Shown: positions 17,156 through 26,319, counted from the stretch's first letter. The stretch is DNA of 64,000 nt from Streptomyces sp. VRA16 Mangrove soil (GCF_017377775.1 NZ_JAFVLN010000002.1:372001-436000), one strand, 5' to 3'. Numbers and translations: made by a program. Notes: generated by a model not told the origin, from the sequence alone.

Positions 17156-18010
17156 ATGGACCTCGCGTTCCTCACCCCGCTGTGCGAGCGGCCAGGCCCC
17201 TGGGCCTCCGTCTACGTCGACGCCTCGCGGCTCGCCGGATCCACCGCCGAGGAACGCTCGTCGGAGGCGCTCGGGGTACAGCGCGCGCTCGCCTGCTCGG
17301 GGGCCGACGAGGCGACGTGCCATGCGGTGCGGATGGCCGTGGACGAGTTGTGGCACTCCCCTGAGCCCGTCGGCCGGGCGTTCTTCGCCACCGGCGGCGA
17401 AGTGGTGCTCGATCCGCCGCTGAGCACGGCGCCGCCCGGTACGTCGGCGCGGTGGGCGGCGCTGCCGCACACCACTCCCCTGCTCGATCTGGCCGGTGAG
17501 GAGCCGCTGTGGCTGGTCGCGGACACCGGGGAGCCGGACGCAGCCGAGGTCGCCGAGGCGCTCACCCGCCGCCAGGCCGAGACGCGGGCCGAGTTCGTCG
17601 TGCTCGTCGGGGACGACAAGGAGTGTGCCGCCGTGCGCGACCGGTTGCCCGCGGCACTGCGGGTGCGGCACGGGACCGGCGGGCTGGAGTCGTTCGCCGC
17701 GGCGCGCGGGCGGGGCGAGGGGGCCGCGGAGGGGGTGCCCGCGCTGGTCGAGGCGGCGCGCGAGCACCGGATCTCGGAGTTGCTCGTCCGGGCGGGCGGG
17801 GCGGAGGCCTGCCGGCAGGTCTGGGTCGGCTCGGTGCCGGACCAGATCGGGGTGCGGCGGGCGGATGTTCTGGCGCTCGGGGCGCGGGACGCCTTTCCCG
17901 GGCGGGCGGACGATGCCCTCATGCTGTGCGCTGCGGCGAGCGGGGCGGGCGCACTCTCCCTCTCCGGCCCCCCAGGAGCCCTCGCCGCCCTCCTGCACCC
18001 CCCGCACTGA
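17156..18010 (+). CDS. BaeRF2-domain (Rv2629-like) protein
   Basis: A 284-residue protein of the bacterial archaeo-eukaryotic release factor family 2. The opening PGPWASVYVDASR fits the conserved PxVSVYxDxS start. Later come WLVADTGEP, AEFVVLVGD and the VEAAREHRISELLV/DDALMLCAA ribosomal-L7Ae/eRF1-like end. Relatives include mycobacterial Rv2629, a hypoxia-induced protein. ATG 17156 sits behind a perfect AAGGAGG. It may act at stalled ribosomes, but this is inference from the fold. It is the last member of the stress-type gene run. Confidence 0.82.
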   Translation: MDLAFLTPLCERPGPWASVYVDASRLAGSTAEERSSEALGVQRALACSGADEATCHAVRMAVDELWHSPEPVGRAFFATGGEVVLDPPLSTAPPGTSARWAALPHTTPLLDLAGEEPLWLVADTGEPDAAEVAEALTRRQAETRAEFVVLVGDDKECAAVRDRLPAALRVRHGTGGLESFAAARGRGEGAAEGVPALVEAAREHRISELLVRAGGAEACRQVWVGSVPDQIGVRRADVLALGARDAFPGRADDALMLCAAASGAGALSLSGPPGALAALLHPPH

Positions 18011-18365
18011 CCCTCCACCGCGTGCCGGCCCCACAGCCTTGGGCAATCTGCCGCCATGGGCGGCAGGGTGGGCAAGGCGGCACCCCAGCGCGGGGCGAGC
18101 GCTCCAACCGGCCTCCAGCTCGGTCCCGGCCCCGCCATCGCCGGGTGTGGGCCCGGTGGGGGCTGGTCGCGCAGTTCCCCGCGCCCCTGACGGGGCACAC
18201 CTCGCCGCCGGTCGCCACCCCCGACGGGGCTCACCTCACCGCCGGTCGCGCCCCGCGGCGGAACCGCACATGGACACAGCCCCGCGCCCCTGACGGGGCG
18301 CGCCCCGCCGCCGGTCGCGCCCCCGACAGGGCGCGGCCCCCATCGATCGGGTGCGCCCGGCAGGG
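18011..18365. repeat. Convergent intergenic region with GCGCAGTTCCCCGCGCCCCT element
   Basis: The gap between the BaeRF2 and ABC-F stops has no gene. It contains GGTCGCGCAGTTCCCCGCGCCCCTGA (in two parts: GGTCGC then GCAGTTCCCCGCGCCCCTGA) at 18165-18190, then CCCGACGGGGC, CCCCTGACGGGGCGCGCC and GCCGCCGGTCGC units repeated to 18345. The same element forms an inverted pair at 40036-40149. It is a dispersed Streptomyces-type repeat and probably a bidirectional terminator. Confidence 0.7.
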
Positions 18366-19988
18366 CTAGCGCTGGCGTTCGACCCTCCGCTCGTCCCACA
18401 CCGGCTCCGTCGTCTCCCGGACCTTGCCGTCCGATCCGAAGACCAGGAAGCGGTCGAAGGAGCGGGAGAACCAGCGGTCGTGGGTGACGGCCAGGACCGT
18501 GCCGTCGAAGGACTCCAGGCCCTCCTGAAGCGCCTCGGCCGATTCGAGGTCGAGGTTGTCCGTGGGCTCGTCCAGAAGGAGGGCCGTGGCGCCCTCCAGC
18601 TCCAGGAGGAGGATCTGGAACCGGGCCTGCTGGCCACCCGAGAGGCGCTCGAAGTTCTGTTCCGCCTGGGCCGTCAGCTCGTAGCGCCGCAGGAGAGACA
18701 TCGCCGCACCCCGGTCCTTGGCGTGGTCGCGCCACAGGATGTCGAGCAGCGGACGCCCCTGGAGCTCGGGATGGGCGTGGGTCTGGGCAAAGTGCCCGGG
18801 AACGACCCGCGCCCCCAGCTTCCACATCCCGGAGTGCGCCACGGAGTCGTCGCCGGCGAGCAGCCGCAGGAAGTGCGACTTGCCGGAGCCGTTCGAGCCG
18901 AGCACCGCGACCCGCTCGCCGTAGAAGACCTCCAGCGAGAATGGGTTCATCAGGCCGGTGAGTTCCAGGTTCTCGCAGGTCACGGCCCGCACCCCGGTGC
19001 GGCCGCCCTTCAGCCGCATGGTGATGTCCTGCTCGCGCGGCGGCTCCGGCGGCGGCCCCGCCTCCTCGAACTTGCGCAGCCGGGTCTGGGCCGCGGCGTA
19101 GCGGGAGGCCATCTCATGGCTGACCGCGGCCGCCTGCCGCAGGTTGATCACCAGCTTCTTCAGCTGCGCGTGCTTCTCGTCCCAGCGCCGCCGCAGCTCC
19201 TCGAAGCGGGCGAACCGCTCCTGTCGCGCCTCGTGGTACGTCGAGAAGCCGCCGCCGTGCACCCAGGCGTCGGCGCCGCCGGGACCGGGCTCGACGCTGA
19301 CGATCTTCTCGGCGGAGCGGGCGAGCAGCTCGCGGTCGTGGGAGACGAACAGGACCGTCTTGCGGGTCTCGCGGAGCTTCTCCTCCAGCCAGCGCTTGCC
19401 GGGGACGTCCAGGTAGTTGTCCGGCTCGTCGAGCAGGAGGACCTCGTCGGTGCCGCGCAGCAGGGCTTCGAGGACCAGGCGTTTCTGCTCACCGCCCGAG
19501 AGCGTGCTCACCTCACGGAACTGCGCCTTGTCGTACGGGACGCCGAGCGCGGCCATGGTGCACATGTCCCAGAGCGTCTCGGCCTCGTAGCCCTGCACCT
19601 CGGCCCAGTCGGACAGGGCCTGCGCGTACTGCATCTGCGCGGCCTCGTCGTCGACCGTCATGATCGCGTGCTCGGCCTTGTCGACGGCTTTCGCCGCTTG
19701 CTGAATGCGCGGGGACGCGACCGATACGAGCAGGTCACGGACCGTCGTCTCGTCGCGGACCGAGCCGACGAACTGGCGCATCACGCCGAGCCCGCCGCCG
19801 ACCGTGACGGTCCCGCCGTGCGGCTGGAGCTCGCCGGAGATCAGCCGGAGCAGGGTCGTCTTGCCCGCCCCGTTGGGCCCCACCAGGGCGACCACCGCGC
19901 CCTCGCCGACCCTGAACGAGACATCACCGAGCAGCGCCCGCCCGTCCGGCAAGTAGTACTCGAGGTGCGCCGCTTCCAGATGTCCCAT
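18366..19988 (-). CDS. ABC-F family ATPase (ribosome-associated)
   Basis: A 540-residue soluble protein with two ABC nucleotide-binding domains and no membrane part. Site 1: GPNGAGKTT near residue 38, LSGGEQKR, LLLDEPDNYLD. Site 2: GSNGSGKSH near residue 366, LSGGQQAR, LLLDEPTDNLD. The linker between them (RFARFEELRRRWDEKHAQLKKL) is the P-site tRNA interaction motif of ABC-F proteins. Such proteins act in the ribosomal E site to rescue translation or protect against antibiotics; which one cannot be read. The ATG is at 19986-19988. It diverges from the PAP2-kinase gene. Confidence 0.93.
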   Translation of the reverse strand: MGHLEAAHLEYYLPDGRALLGDVSFRVGEGAVVALVGPNGAGKTTLLRLISGELQPHGGTVTVGGGLGVMRQFVGSVRDETTVRDLLVSVASPRIQQAAKAVDKAEHAIMTVDDEAAQMQYAQALSDWAEVQGYEAETLWDMCTMAALGVPYDKAQFREVSTLSGGEQKRLVLEALLRGTDEVLLLDEPDNYLDVPGKRWLEEKLRETRKTVLFVSHDRELLARSAEKIVSVEPGPGGADAWVHGGGFSTYHEARQERFARFEELRRRWDEKHAQLKKLVINLRQAAAVSHEMASRYAAAQTRLRKFEEAGPPPEPPREQDITMRLKGGRTGVRAVTCENLELTGLMNPFSLEVFYGERVAVLGSNGSGKSHFLRLLAGDDSVAHSGMWKLGARVVPGHFAQTHAHPELQGRPLLDILWRDHAKDRGAAMSLLRRYELTAQAEQNFERLSGGQQARFQILLLELEGATALLLDEPTDNLDLESAEALQEGLESFDGTVLAVTHDRWFSRSFDRFLVFGSDGKVRETTEPVWDERRVERQR

Positions 19989-20082
19989 GATCCCGCATTC
20001 TGGACGCCCGTGCGGGTGACGGGCAAACGAATACCGTTCCGGGCCCTGGGTGCGCGACGGGTCTCGGGGTAGTCGTCGTCAC

Positions 20083-21588
20083 ATGTGTGCCGATTTCTTT
20101 CCCTCGCCGCCGCCGCTGGAGGCCGCCCGGCCCGGACCGTCCCTGCGCGGCCGGCTCGCCGGTCTCGACCGCCGGGTCTTCGAGTTCGCCGCCGGATCGA
20201 ACTGGCCCGGCGCCGAGCGCGTCCTGCCCCGGCTCAGCCGCGCCGCCAACCACGGTGTGCTCTGGTTCGCGATCGGCGGCGCCCTGGCCGTGAGCGGCTC
20301 GCCGCGGGCCCGCAGGGCCGCCGTGCGCGGGATCGCGTCGCTGGCCGTGGCGTCGGCCACCATCAACACGCTCGGCAAGCGCTCGGTGCGCCGCGCCCGG
20401 CCGCTGCTCGACCCGGTGCCGCTGGCCCGCCGTCTGAAGCGGCAGCCCTTCACGACGTCGTTCCCCTCGGGGCACTCGGCGTCGGCGGCGGCGTTCGCGA
20501 CCGGCGTGGCCCTGGAGTCGCGGGGCCTGGGCGCGCTCGTCGCCCCGGTGGCGTTCTCCGTGGCGGCCTCCCGCGTCTACACCGGCGCCCATTTCCCGGG
20601 CGACGTCGTCGCGGGCGCGGCGCTCGGCGTGGGCGCCGCGTTCGCCGTACGGGGTCTGGTGCCGACGCGTGACCAGATGCCGTCGCCGGGACGGCCGCTG
20701 GTCGACGACGTCCCGGCGCTGCCGGGCGGCGAGGGCCTGGTGATGGTGGTGAACACCAAGGCCGGGACGCCGGAGCGGGTGAAGGCGCTGGCCGACGCGC
20801 TGCCCCGGGCGGAGATCGTGGAGTTCTCCGACGGCGATCTCGCGCAGGTCCTGCAGAAGGCGGCGCCGCGGGCCCGCGCGCTCGGCATCTCGGGCGGCGA
20901 CGGCTCGGTGAACACGGCGGCGCGGGTGGCCATGGAGCACGGTCTGCCGCTGGCGGTGCTGCCCGGCGGCACCCTCAACCACTTCGCGTACGACCTCGGG
21001 ATCGAGGACGCGGGCGATCTCGTCCGGGCCGTGCAGGGCGGCGACGCGGTCGCGGTCGACGTGGGGCGCTTCGAGTCCTCCGAGACGTCGGGCATCTTCC
21101 TCAACACCTTCAGCCTGGGTGCCTATCCGGAGCTGGTGCACGAGCGCGAACGCTGGTCGGCGCGGCTCGGCGGGCGGCTCGCCGATGTGGTGGCGGCGGT
21201 GCACGTGCTGCGCCGCGACCATCCGCTGGAGGCCGAACTGGGGGGAAAGAAGCGGAAGTTGTGGCTGCTGTTCGCGGGCAACTGCACCTACCGGCGGATG
21301 GGCCTGACGGCGGGCCGGCGCGCGGACCTCGCCGACGGCCTGCTCGACGTACGCACCGTCAGCGGCGGGCGGCTGCCCGGCGTCCGGCTCCTCGCGGCGG
21401 CGGCCTCCGGCCCGCTGTCCCGTTCCCCGTTCCACACCGCGACCCGGATGACCCGGTTGCACGTGGCGGGCATCGCGCCGGGCACCCCGCTCGCCTATGA
21501 CGGTGAAGTCGCCCCGTGCGGACGGGAGTTGACGGTCACCAAGGGACACGAGGAGCTGCGCGTGTACCGGCCGCTGACCATACTGTGA
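20083..21588 (+). CDS. PAP2 phosphatase-lipid kinase fusion
   Basis: A 501-residue bifunctional protein. The N-terminal ~200 residues are a PAP2 phosphatase: K-R-RP (KRSVRRARP), SFPSGHSAS and SRVYTGAHFPGDV hold the three catalytic motifs between membrane helices. Residues ~220-500 form a diacylglycerol kinase-like catalytic domain with GISGGDGSVNTAA and VLPGGTLNHFAYDLGI. The two activities suggest turnover of phosphatidate-type lipids at the membrane. The start ATG 20083 is preferred; a GTG at 20050 would add 11 residues. The ABC-F gene is divergent, 94 bases away. Confidence 0.92.
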   Translation: MCADFFPSPPPLEAARPGPSLRGRLAGLDRRVFEFAAGSNWPGAERVLPRLSRAANHGVLWFAIGGALAVSGSPRARRAAVRGIASLAVASATINTLGKRSVRRARPLLDPVPLARRLKRQPFTTSFPSGHSASAAAFATGVALESRGLGALVAPVAFSVAASRVYTGAHFPGDVVAGAALGVGAAFAVRGLVPTRDQMPSPGRPLVDDVPALPGGEGLVMVVNTKAGTPERVKALADALPRAEIVEFSDGDLAQVLQKAAPRARALGISGGDGSVNTAARVAMEHGLPLAVLPGGTLNHFAYDLGIEDAGDLVRAVQGGDAVAVDVGRFESSETSGIFLNTFSLGAYPELVHERERWSARLGGRLADVVAAVHVLRRDHPLEAELGGKKRKLWLLFAGNCTYRRMGLTAGRRADLADGLLDVRTVSGGRLPGVRLLAAAASGPLSRSPFHTATRMTRLHVAGIAPGTPLAYDGEVAPCGRELTVTKGHEELRVYRPLTIL

Positions 21589-21691
21589 GACAGGGGTCTC
21601 AGAATACGGCCAACCGGCGTACGGTGATCACATCGCCCGGGGCGCCCGCCCCGGGGCGACCCGTCGCACCGTGACGTGAAGGGATCGGGCC

Positions 21692-22513
21692 ATGCCTCAG
21701 GAGACCGCCGTGTACACCCACGGACACCACGAGTCCGTGCTGCGTTCGCACACCTGGCGCACCGCCGCCAACTCGGCGGCCTACCTGCTCGACTCGGGGG
21801 CGATCAAGCCGGACGCGAAGATCCTGGACATCGGCTGCGGCCCCGGCACCATCACCGCCGATCTGGCCGCCCTGGTCCCCCAGGGACAGGTGGTCGGCGC
21901 CGACCACGCCGAGGGCATCGTGGCGCAGGCCCGCGCGACGGCGGCCGAACGGGGCCTGACCAACACGGAGTTCACCACGGCCGACGTGCACGCGCTGCAG
22001 TGGGAGGACGACACCTTCGACATCGTGCACGCGCACCAGGTGCTGCAGCACGTCGGCGATCCGCTCCAGGCGCTGCGCGAGATGCGGCGCGTCACGAAGC
22101 CGGGCGGGATCGTCGCCGCCCGGGACTCCGACTACTCGGTCTTCGCGTGGTATCCGCAACTGCCCGGCATGGACGACTGGCTGGACCTGTACCGCCGCGT
22201 CGCCCGTGCCAACGGCGGGGAGCCGGACGCCGGACGCTTCCTGAAGTCCTGGGCCATGCAGGCCGGTTTCGCCCGCGAGGACGTCACGTGCTCGGCCGGC
22301 ACCTGGTGCTACGCGACGGCGGAGGAGATCGACTGGTGGAGCGGGCTGTGGGCGGACCGCACCGTCGCCTCCGCGTACGCCGACCGCGCGAAGGACGGAC
22401 ACGCGACGGCCGAGCAGCTGACGGCGGTCTCCGAGACGTGGCGGGAGTGGGGCACGCACGACGACGCGTGGTTCACCGTGGTGCACGGCGAGATCCTGGC
22501 CCGCAAGCAGTAG
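21692..22513 (+). CDS. Class I SAM-dependent methyltransferase
   Basis: A 273-residue methyltransferase of the UbiE/MenG-like type. Motif I is ILDIGCGPGT near residue 45, motif II GQVVGADHAEG, with DDTFDIVHAHQVLQHVGDPLQALREMRRVTKPGG supplying motifs III-IV. Tryptophan-rich segments near the C-terminus (TWCYATAEEIDWWSGLW, WREWG) fit small-molecule substrates. ATG 21692 starts a separate transcript 103 bases after the PAP2-kinase. It ends facing the gas vesicle cluster. The substrate is unknown. Confidence 0.9.
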   Translation: MPQETAVYTHGHHESVLRSHTWRTAANSAAYLLDSGAIKPDAKILDIGCGPGTITADLAALVPQGQVVGADHAEGIVAQARATAAERGLTNTEFTTADVHALQWEDDTFDIVHAHQVLQHVGDPLQALREMRRVTKPGGIVAARDSDYSVFAWYPQLPGMDDWLDLYRRVARANGGEPDAGRFLKSWAMQAGFAREDVTCSAGTWCYATAEEIDWWSGLWADRTVASAYADRAKDGHATAEQLTAVSETWREWGTHDDAWFTVVHGEILARKQ

Positions 22514-22524
22514 CGCAGCCATCC

Positions 22525-22564
22525 GGCGGCCCGAGGTCGAACTCCAGAGCCTCGGGGCGCCGCC
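22525..22564. terminator. Hairpin between methyltransferase and gvpJ
   Basis: GGCGGCCCGAGG at 22525-22536 pairs, with a small bulge, with CCTCGGGGCGCCGCC at 22550-22564 across a 13-base loop. It lies between two convergent genes and probably terminates both. Confidence 0.55.
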
Positions 22565-22586
22565 CACGCCTGACGCTCGCGGCGTC

Positions 22587-22949
22587 TCAGCCGCCCTGCC
22601 CGCCCCGGCGCCCCGACCGCCCCGATCCTCGCGGCGCCTCCTCCAGCGCGGCCAGGCGCTCCCTCAACTCGGCGTTCTCCCGCGCGAGTTCCTTGCGCCG
22701 GGCGCCCGACGACAGCGCCGGGTCGTCCTCCCACCAGTCGATGCCCATCTCCTTCGCCTTGTCGATCGAGGCGACGATCAGGCGCAGCTTGATGGTGAGC
22801 AGTTCGATGTCGAGCAGGTTGATCCGGATGTCGCCCGCGATGACGACGCCTTTGTCGAGGACCCGTTCCAGGATGTCGGCGAGGTTGGCCCCGCCGTCAC
22901 CCCGGTAGGGCTCGGGGAAGCGGCCGCCGCCCCTGGTGGCCGTCGTCAT
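22587..22949 (-). CDS. gvpJ: Gas vesicle protein GvpJ (GvpA family)
   Basis: A 120-residue member of the GvpA/GvpJ structural family. The core LADILERVLDKGVVIAGDIRINLLDIELLTIKLRLIVASIDKAKEMGIDWWEDD shows the hydrophobic alpha-beta-beta-alpha pattern and the WW.DP end typical of GvpJ. The C-terminal LARENAELRERLAALEEAP is a short coiled coil. GvpJ is a minor shell or tip component. The ATG overlaps the gvpZ stop (ATGA). In the S. coelicolor order gvpO-A-F-G-Y-Z-J-L-S-K, the next genes should be gvpL, gvpS and gvpK; here the cluster ends. Confidence 0.85.
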   Translation of the reverse strand: MTTATRGGGRFPEPYRGDGGANLADILERVLDKGVVIAGDIRINLLDIELLTIKLRLIVASIDKAKEMGIDWWEDDPALSSGARRKELARENAELRERLAALEEAPRGSGRSGRRGGQGG

Positions 22950-24070
22950 CGGCGGGCCCCGCTGCCGGCGCGCTCCCGGCCGCGCGCGGGTTCCTCGTCG
23001 CCCTCGGGTTCTTCGTCCTCGGGCTCCTCCTCGTACGCGTCGCCGGCGTCCTCGTCCTCGTACTCCTCGTAGCCGGCCTCGTCGTCGTAACCCTCGTCGT
23101 CGGACTCGCCCTCCTCGGGCTCCTCCTCGTACGCGTCGTCGGGCTTGCCCTCCTGCTGTTCCTGCTCCGACTCCTGCTCGGGTTCCTGCTCCTGCTCGGG
23201 TTCCTGCTCCTGCTGCTCGCGCTCTTCCTCCTCCTGCGCGACGGCGTCCTCGTGGCTGGTGACGACCTCGCCGTCGCGGATCTCGCCGCGCCAGCCGTCG
23301 CTCGCCTCGCCGCGGATCGTCACGAACCGCGCGTAGTGCTTGAGGTCGAGGCGGGCCCTGCGGCCCTGGGCGCGCCAGATGTTGCCGGTCTTCTCGAACA
23401 GGCCCTTGGGGTAGTACTCGATGACGAGCAGCACCCGCGTGAGGTTCTCGGCGAGCCGGTGGAAGGTGACGACACCCTTCGTGGTGCCCTTCGCGCCCTC
23501 CGACGTCCACTGGATCCGGTCGTCCGGCACCTGTTCGGTCGTGTGCGCCTTCCAACTCCGGTTGGACCAGAAGACCTTGAGCTGCCAGTCGGACGTGACG
23601 TCGTCGGCGCGGTTGGCGTTCTTGACGCCCTTCGCGAACGTGGAGAACTCCTGGTACTGCGTCCACTGGTCGTACGCGGTGCGCAGATCGACGCCGACGT
23701 CGATGAACTCCATGATGACGGTCGGCTTCTTGCCCGCGCCGCCCTTGCGCTTGCCCTTGCCGCCGAGGCCCTTGAACGCCCCGACGACCTTGTCCTTCAG
23801 ATGCCCCGCGCCGAGTTCGACGGCGCTGCGCACCGGGCCCTTGCCCTCGGCGAGTTTGCGGCCGCCGTCGAGGGCGAGCTTGGCGAAGCCGGGGCTCCTG
23901 CCCTCCGCGATGTCGTTCAGCTTCAGGGTCGTCTCGCCGAGCTTGCGGCCCGCGCCCATCAGCAGCCGCTGGGCCTGCGCGGCGAGGTACTCCTGTGCTT
24001 CGGCCTTGAGATGGTCGGCGGCCTCGCTCTTGGCCAGGCCTCCGAGCGCCTTCGTGGGAGAGTCAGCCAC
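22946..24070 (-). CDS. gvpZ: Gas-vesicle-cluster SRPBCC protein (GvpZ position)
   Basis: A 374-residue protein. Residues about 20-115 are basic and helical. Residues about 118-268 form an SRPBCC/polyketide-cyclase-like domain (TVIMEFIDVGVDLRTAYDQWTQYQEFSTFAKGV, then VTFHRLAENLTRVLLVIEYYP). The last ~100 residues are almost only Glu, Asp and Gln with scattered Tyr. The GTG at 24068-24070 follows AAGGGAGG and overlaps the upstream stop by 8 bases. Gene order matches gvpZ. The lipid-binding fold is recognised; its role in vesicle formation is unknown. Confidence 0.75.
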   Translation of the reverse strand: MADSPTKALGGLAKSEAADHLKAEAQEYLAAQAQRLLMGAGRKLGETTLKLNDIAEGRSPGFAKLALDGGRKLAEGKGPVRSAVELGAGHLKDKVVGAFKGLGGKGKRKGGAGKKPTVIMEFIDVGVDLRTAYDQWTQYQEFSTFAKGVKNANRADDVTSDWQLKVFWSNRSWKAHTTEQVPDDRIQWTSEGAKGTTKGVVTFHRLAENLTRVLLVIEYYPKGLFEKTGNIWRAQGRRARLDLKHYARFVTIRGEASDGWRGEIRDGEVVTSHEDAVAQEEEEREQQEQEPEQEQEPEQESEQEQQEGKPDDAYEEEPEEGESDDEGYDDEAGYEEYEDEDAGDAYEEEPEDEEPEGDEEPARGRERAGSGARR

Positions 24071-24866
24071 GGTCCCGGCCTCCCTTCGCGGCGCGGGTCG
24101 CACGGCCCGCGGTCTTCTTGGCGGCACTCTGCGGCCCCCCCGCCTGCTTCACGGCCCTCTTGGCGGGGGCCTTCTTCGCCGCGGTCTTCTTGGCCGCCGG
24201 CTTCTTGGCCGCGGTCTTCTGGGCGGGTGCGCGGCGCGCGGTCGACGTGCCCGTCCGGGGCCGGTCGGCGCCCTGGGCGCGTCGGCCCCTGCGCTCGTCC
24301 CCGTCGTCCCGCGACTCCGCCTCGGGATCCTTGCGGGACGGCTCCTCGCCCTCGTCCTCTTCCTTGTCCTCTTCCTTGTCCTCGGCGTCGTACCGCTCGG
24401 CCTCGGCGCCGTCCCCGCCGCTGTCCTCGTCGTCGTACGGCTCGTCCTCGTAGGACTCGTCCTCGTCACGGCCGCGCCGTCCCCGGCCCGGTATCACCGT
24501 GCCGGTGACCCGCTCCCCCGCGTCCCGCACGTCGTCGGCATCGGGTGCGACGCCCGCGATCTGGTCGCGCACGCCCTGCGTACGGTCGTGCAGGCGGCCC
24601 GCGAGTCCCTCGATCTGCCGCTCCACGAGCGCCCCGGACGCCGCCTTGCCGACGCCGCGCAGGTCCTGGCGGAGCTGGTCGCCGATCTCCTTGAACTGCG
24701 GGTTGTTCTGCAGCTGCTGGGAGACCAGGTCGCCGATCGCGCGCGGACTGAGCTTCAGCCGCTTGCCGGCGACCATGGTGCCGACGGCGAACGCCAGCTT
24801 CATCTTCTTCGTACGTCCGAGGACGTAACCGGCCCCTACCGCGAGGCCGAGCGCTGCTCGGTTCAC
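24063..24866 (-). CDS. gvpY: Gas-vesicle-cluster basic/acidic tail protein (GvpY position)
   Basis: A 267-residue protein. The first ~110 residues are a conserved amphipathic part (GLAVGAGYVLGRTKKMKLAFAVGTMVAGKRL, then LVSQQLQNNPQFKEIGDQLRQDLRGVGKA). Next comes an Asp/Glu-rich block (~130-190). The end has histone H1-like AAKK repeats (KTAAKKPAAKKTAAKKAPAK). GTG 24864-24866 follows GAAGGGAAG. Its place between gvpG and gvpZ matches gvpY. No enzymatic motif is visible. The tail could bind nucleic acid or acidic proteins. Confidence 0.7.
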   Translation of the reverse strand: MNRAALGLAVGAGYVLGRTKKMKLAFAVGTMVAGKRLKLSPRAIGDLVSQQLQNNPQFKEIGDQLRQDLRGVGKAASGALVERQIEGLAGRLHDRTQGVRDQIAGVAPDADDVRDAGERVTGTVIPGRGRRGRDEDESYEDEPYDDEDSGGDGAEAERYDAEDKEEDKEEDEGEEPSRKDPEAESRDDGDERRGRRAQGADRPRTGTSTARRAPAQKTAAKKPAAKKTAAKKAPAKRAVKQAGGPQSAAKKTAGRATRAAKGGRDRG

Positions 24867-24869
24867 GCT

Positions 24870-25094
24870 TCACTTCCCTTCAAGCCGGTCGAGGAGCTCG
24901 TCCTCGATCCGGTCGAACGTCTCCTGGTCGATCTCTCCCGCCGTCAACTTCTCTTCCAGCGCGGCGAGTTCGGAACGGATCACCGCCGGGTCGTAGTAGT
25001 GCCGCTCGGCCTCCGCCAGCACCTGCTCCATCACCCACAGCGATCCGCGGACCGGCGCGAGCGGCAGCAGCAGCACTTCCTTCACCAGGCCCAC
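24870..25094 (-). CDS. gvpG: Gas vesicle protein GvpG
   Basis: A 74-residue helical protein. LLLPLAPVRGSLWVMEQVLAEAERHYYDPAVIRSELAALEEKLTAGEIDQETFDRIEDELLDRL matches GvpG along its whole length. GvpG is a minor assembly component needed for gas vesicle nucleation. The GTG start at 25092-25094 lies 4 bases after the gvpF stop, so it is translated in the operon. Confidence 0.9.
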   Translation of the reverse strand: MGLVKEVLLLPLAPVRGSLWVMEQVLAEAERHYYDPAVIRSELAALEEKLTAGEIDQETFDRIEDELLDRLEGK

Positions 25095-25098
25095 CGCC

Positions 25099-25851
25099 TC
25101 ACTCCGTGCTGTCCGCCGGTGCGGACGGGCCCGGCTCCACGAAGCTGTACGGCGGGAGCGGTCCGTTGACGGTGATGTCGAGGTGCGGGTGGCTCGTGCG
25201 GATCGTCTCGACCGCGGCGAGGAAGCGCTCGGCGCCGTCCCGCTTCACGAGGAAGGAGACGTTGGCCAGCCAGCCGGTGCCCTCGGGCCCGGTGGAGACG
25301 GCCTCCGCGTCCGGTTCGAGCAGATGCTGCAGCTCCACCGCGTCCTCGGCCTCGCGGGCCTGCACAGCGGCGACCACCAGCTCGCCGAGCCGCAGTCGCT
25401 CCTCATAGGTTCCGCCGCCCGCCTGCCGGTTGGCCTCGATCACGGTGCGGACCTCGGGGTTCTCGGCCATCACCCGGTGCAGCACGGCCTCTTCGTCGTG
25501 CTGCGCCTTGACGTTGTACTCGACCTTTCCGTCCAGGGCGCGCAGCCGCTCCTCGTAGTGCTCCGCGCGCTCGGCCAGCACCGCGGCGACCGACTCGTCG
25601 TCGGGGGCGAGGCTGCCGAACCGCATCGGCAGCACGGGCCCCGCCGCCCCGGCCTCGGCGAGCACGCTCTGGTGGGCGAGCAGGTCGCGCCGCTTGGGCC
25701 GCAGGTCCTCGGGGGCGTCGCTGACGATCGCCGCGAGCGGCCCCTTCTTGACGAGGTGCACCGTGCGCGCGGGTTCGCCGATGCCGGCCATGCCGTCGGG
25801 CAGGCCGGGATGCCCGGCGCTCGCGATGCCGTAGATGTAGGTGCTGGTCAC
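25099..25851 (-). CDS. gvpF: Gas vesicle protein GvpF/GvpL
   Basis: A 250-residue GvpL/GvpF family protein. It opens with [12 protein letters not shown] and has the family features [56 protein letters not shown] and the C-terminal [14 protein letters not shown]. GvpF binds GvpA and helps start assembly. GTG 25849-25851 follows AAGGAGG and overlaps the gvpA stop. Position after gvpA favours gvpF over gvpL. No separate gvpL is present in this cluster. Confidence 0.92.
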   Translation of the reverse strand: MTSTYIYGIASAGHPGLPDGMAGIGEPARTVHLVKKGPLAAIVSDAPEDLRPKRRDLLAHQSVLAEAGAAGPVLPMRFGSLAPDDESVAAVLAERAEHYEERLRALDGKVEYNVKAQHDEEAVLHRVMAENPEVRTVIEANRQAGGGTYEERLRLGELVVAAVQAREAEDAVELQHLLEPDAEAVSTGPEGTGWLANVSFLVKRDGAERFLAAVETIRTSHPHLDITVNGPLPPYSFVEPGPSAPADSTE

Positions 25852-26267
25852 TCCTGCTCCTCCTTACGGCGGCTCGGGGCGCGACGGGTGCGCCTCGGCT
25901 CGGCCTGGCCCTCCTCACGGGCCTGGCTGAAGGCGTCGGAGATGGTCTGCGCGGCACCGGTCAGGGCGCCCTTGGACTTGCCGCGGGCGCCGGACTCGAC
26001 CGAGTCGCCGACGATGTCGGTCAGCCCGGACGGCTTCTTGCTGCCGGTCTCCAGGTCGAGCCGGTTGCACGCCTCGGCGAACCGCAGATAGGTGTCGACG
26101 CTGGCCACGACGACCCGGACGTCGATCTTCAGGATCTCGATGCCGACCAGCGAGACGCGGACGAACGCGTCGATGACGAGCCCACGGTCCAGGACGAGTT
26201 CGAGTACGTCGTACAGGCCGCTGGTGCCACCACCGCCGCCTGACTGCTGTGCGGGAACCACGGTCAT
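25848..26267 (-). CDS. gvpA: Major gas vesicle structural protein GvpA
   Basis: A 139-residue GvpA. The conserved core [56 protein letters not shown] is complete, so the shell rib could be built. Actinobacterial GvpA carries a longer C-terminal tail than cyanobacterial GvpA (about 70 residues); here about 65 residues, rich in Lys, Arg and Glu, follow the core. The start ATG at 26265-26267 has good spacing. The gene lies between gvpO and gvpF. Confidence 0.93.
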   Translation of the reverse strand: MTVVPAQQSGGGGGTSGLYDVLELVLDRGLVIDAFVRVSLVGIEILKIDVRVVVASVDTYLRFAEACNRLDLETGSKKPSGLTDIVGDSVESGARGKSKGALTGAAQTISDAFSQAREEGQAEPRRTRRAPSRRKEEQE

Positions 26268-26319
26268 GGGAGCCGGTCCTCCTTGTCTGTGTGGGTGGTG
26301 CGAGGCGGAGAAGGGCGGC

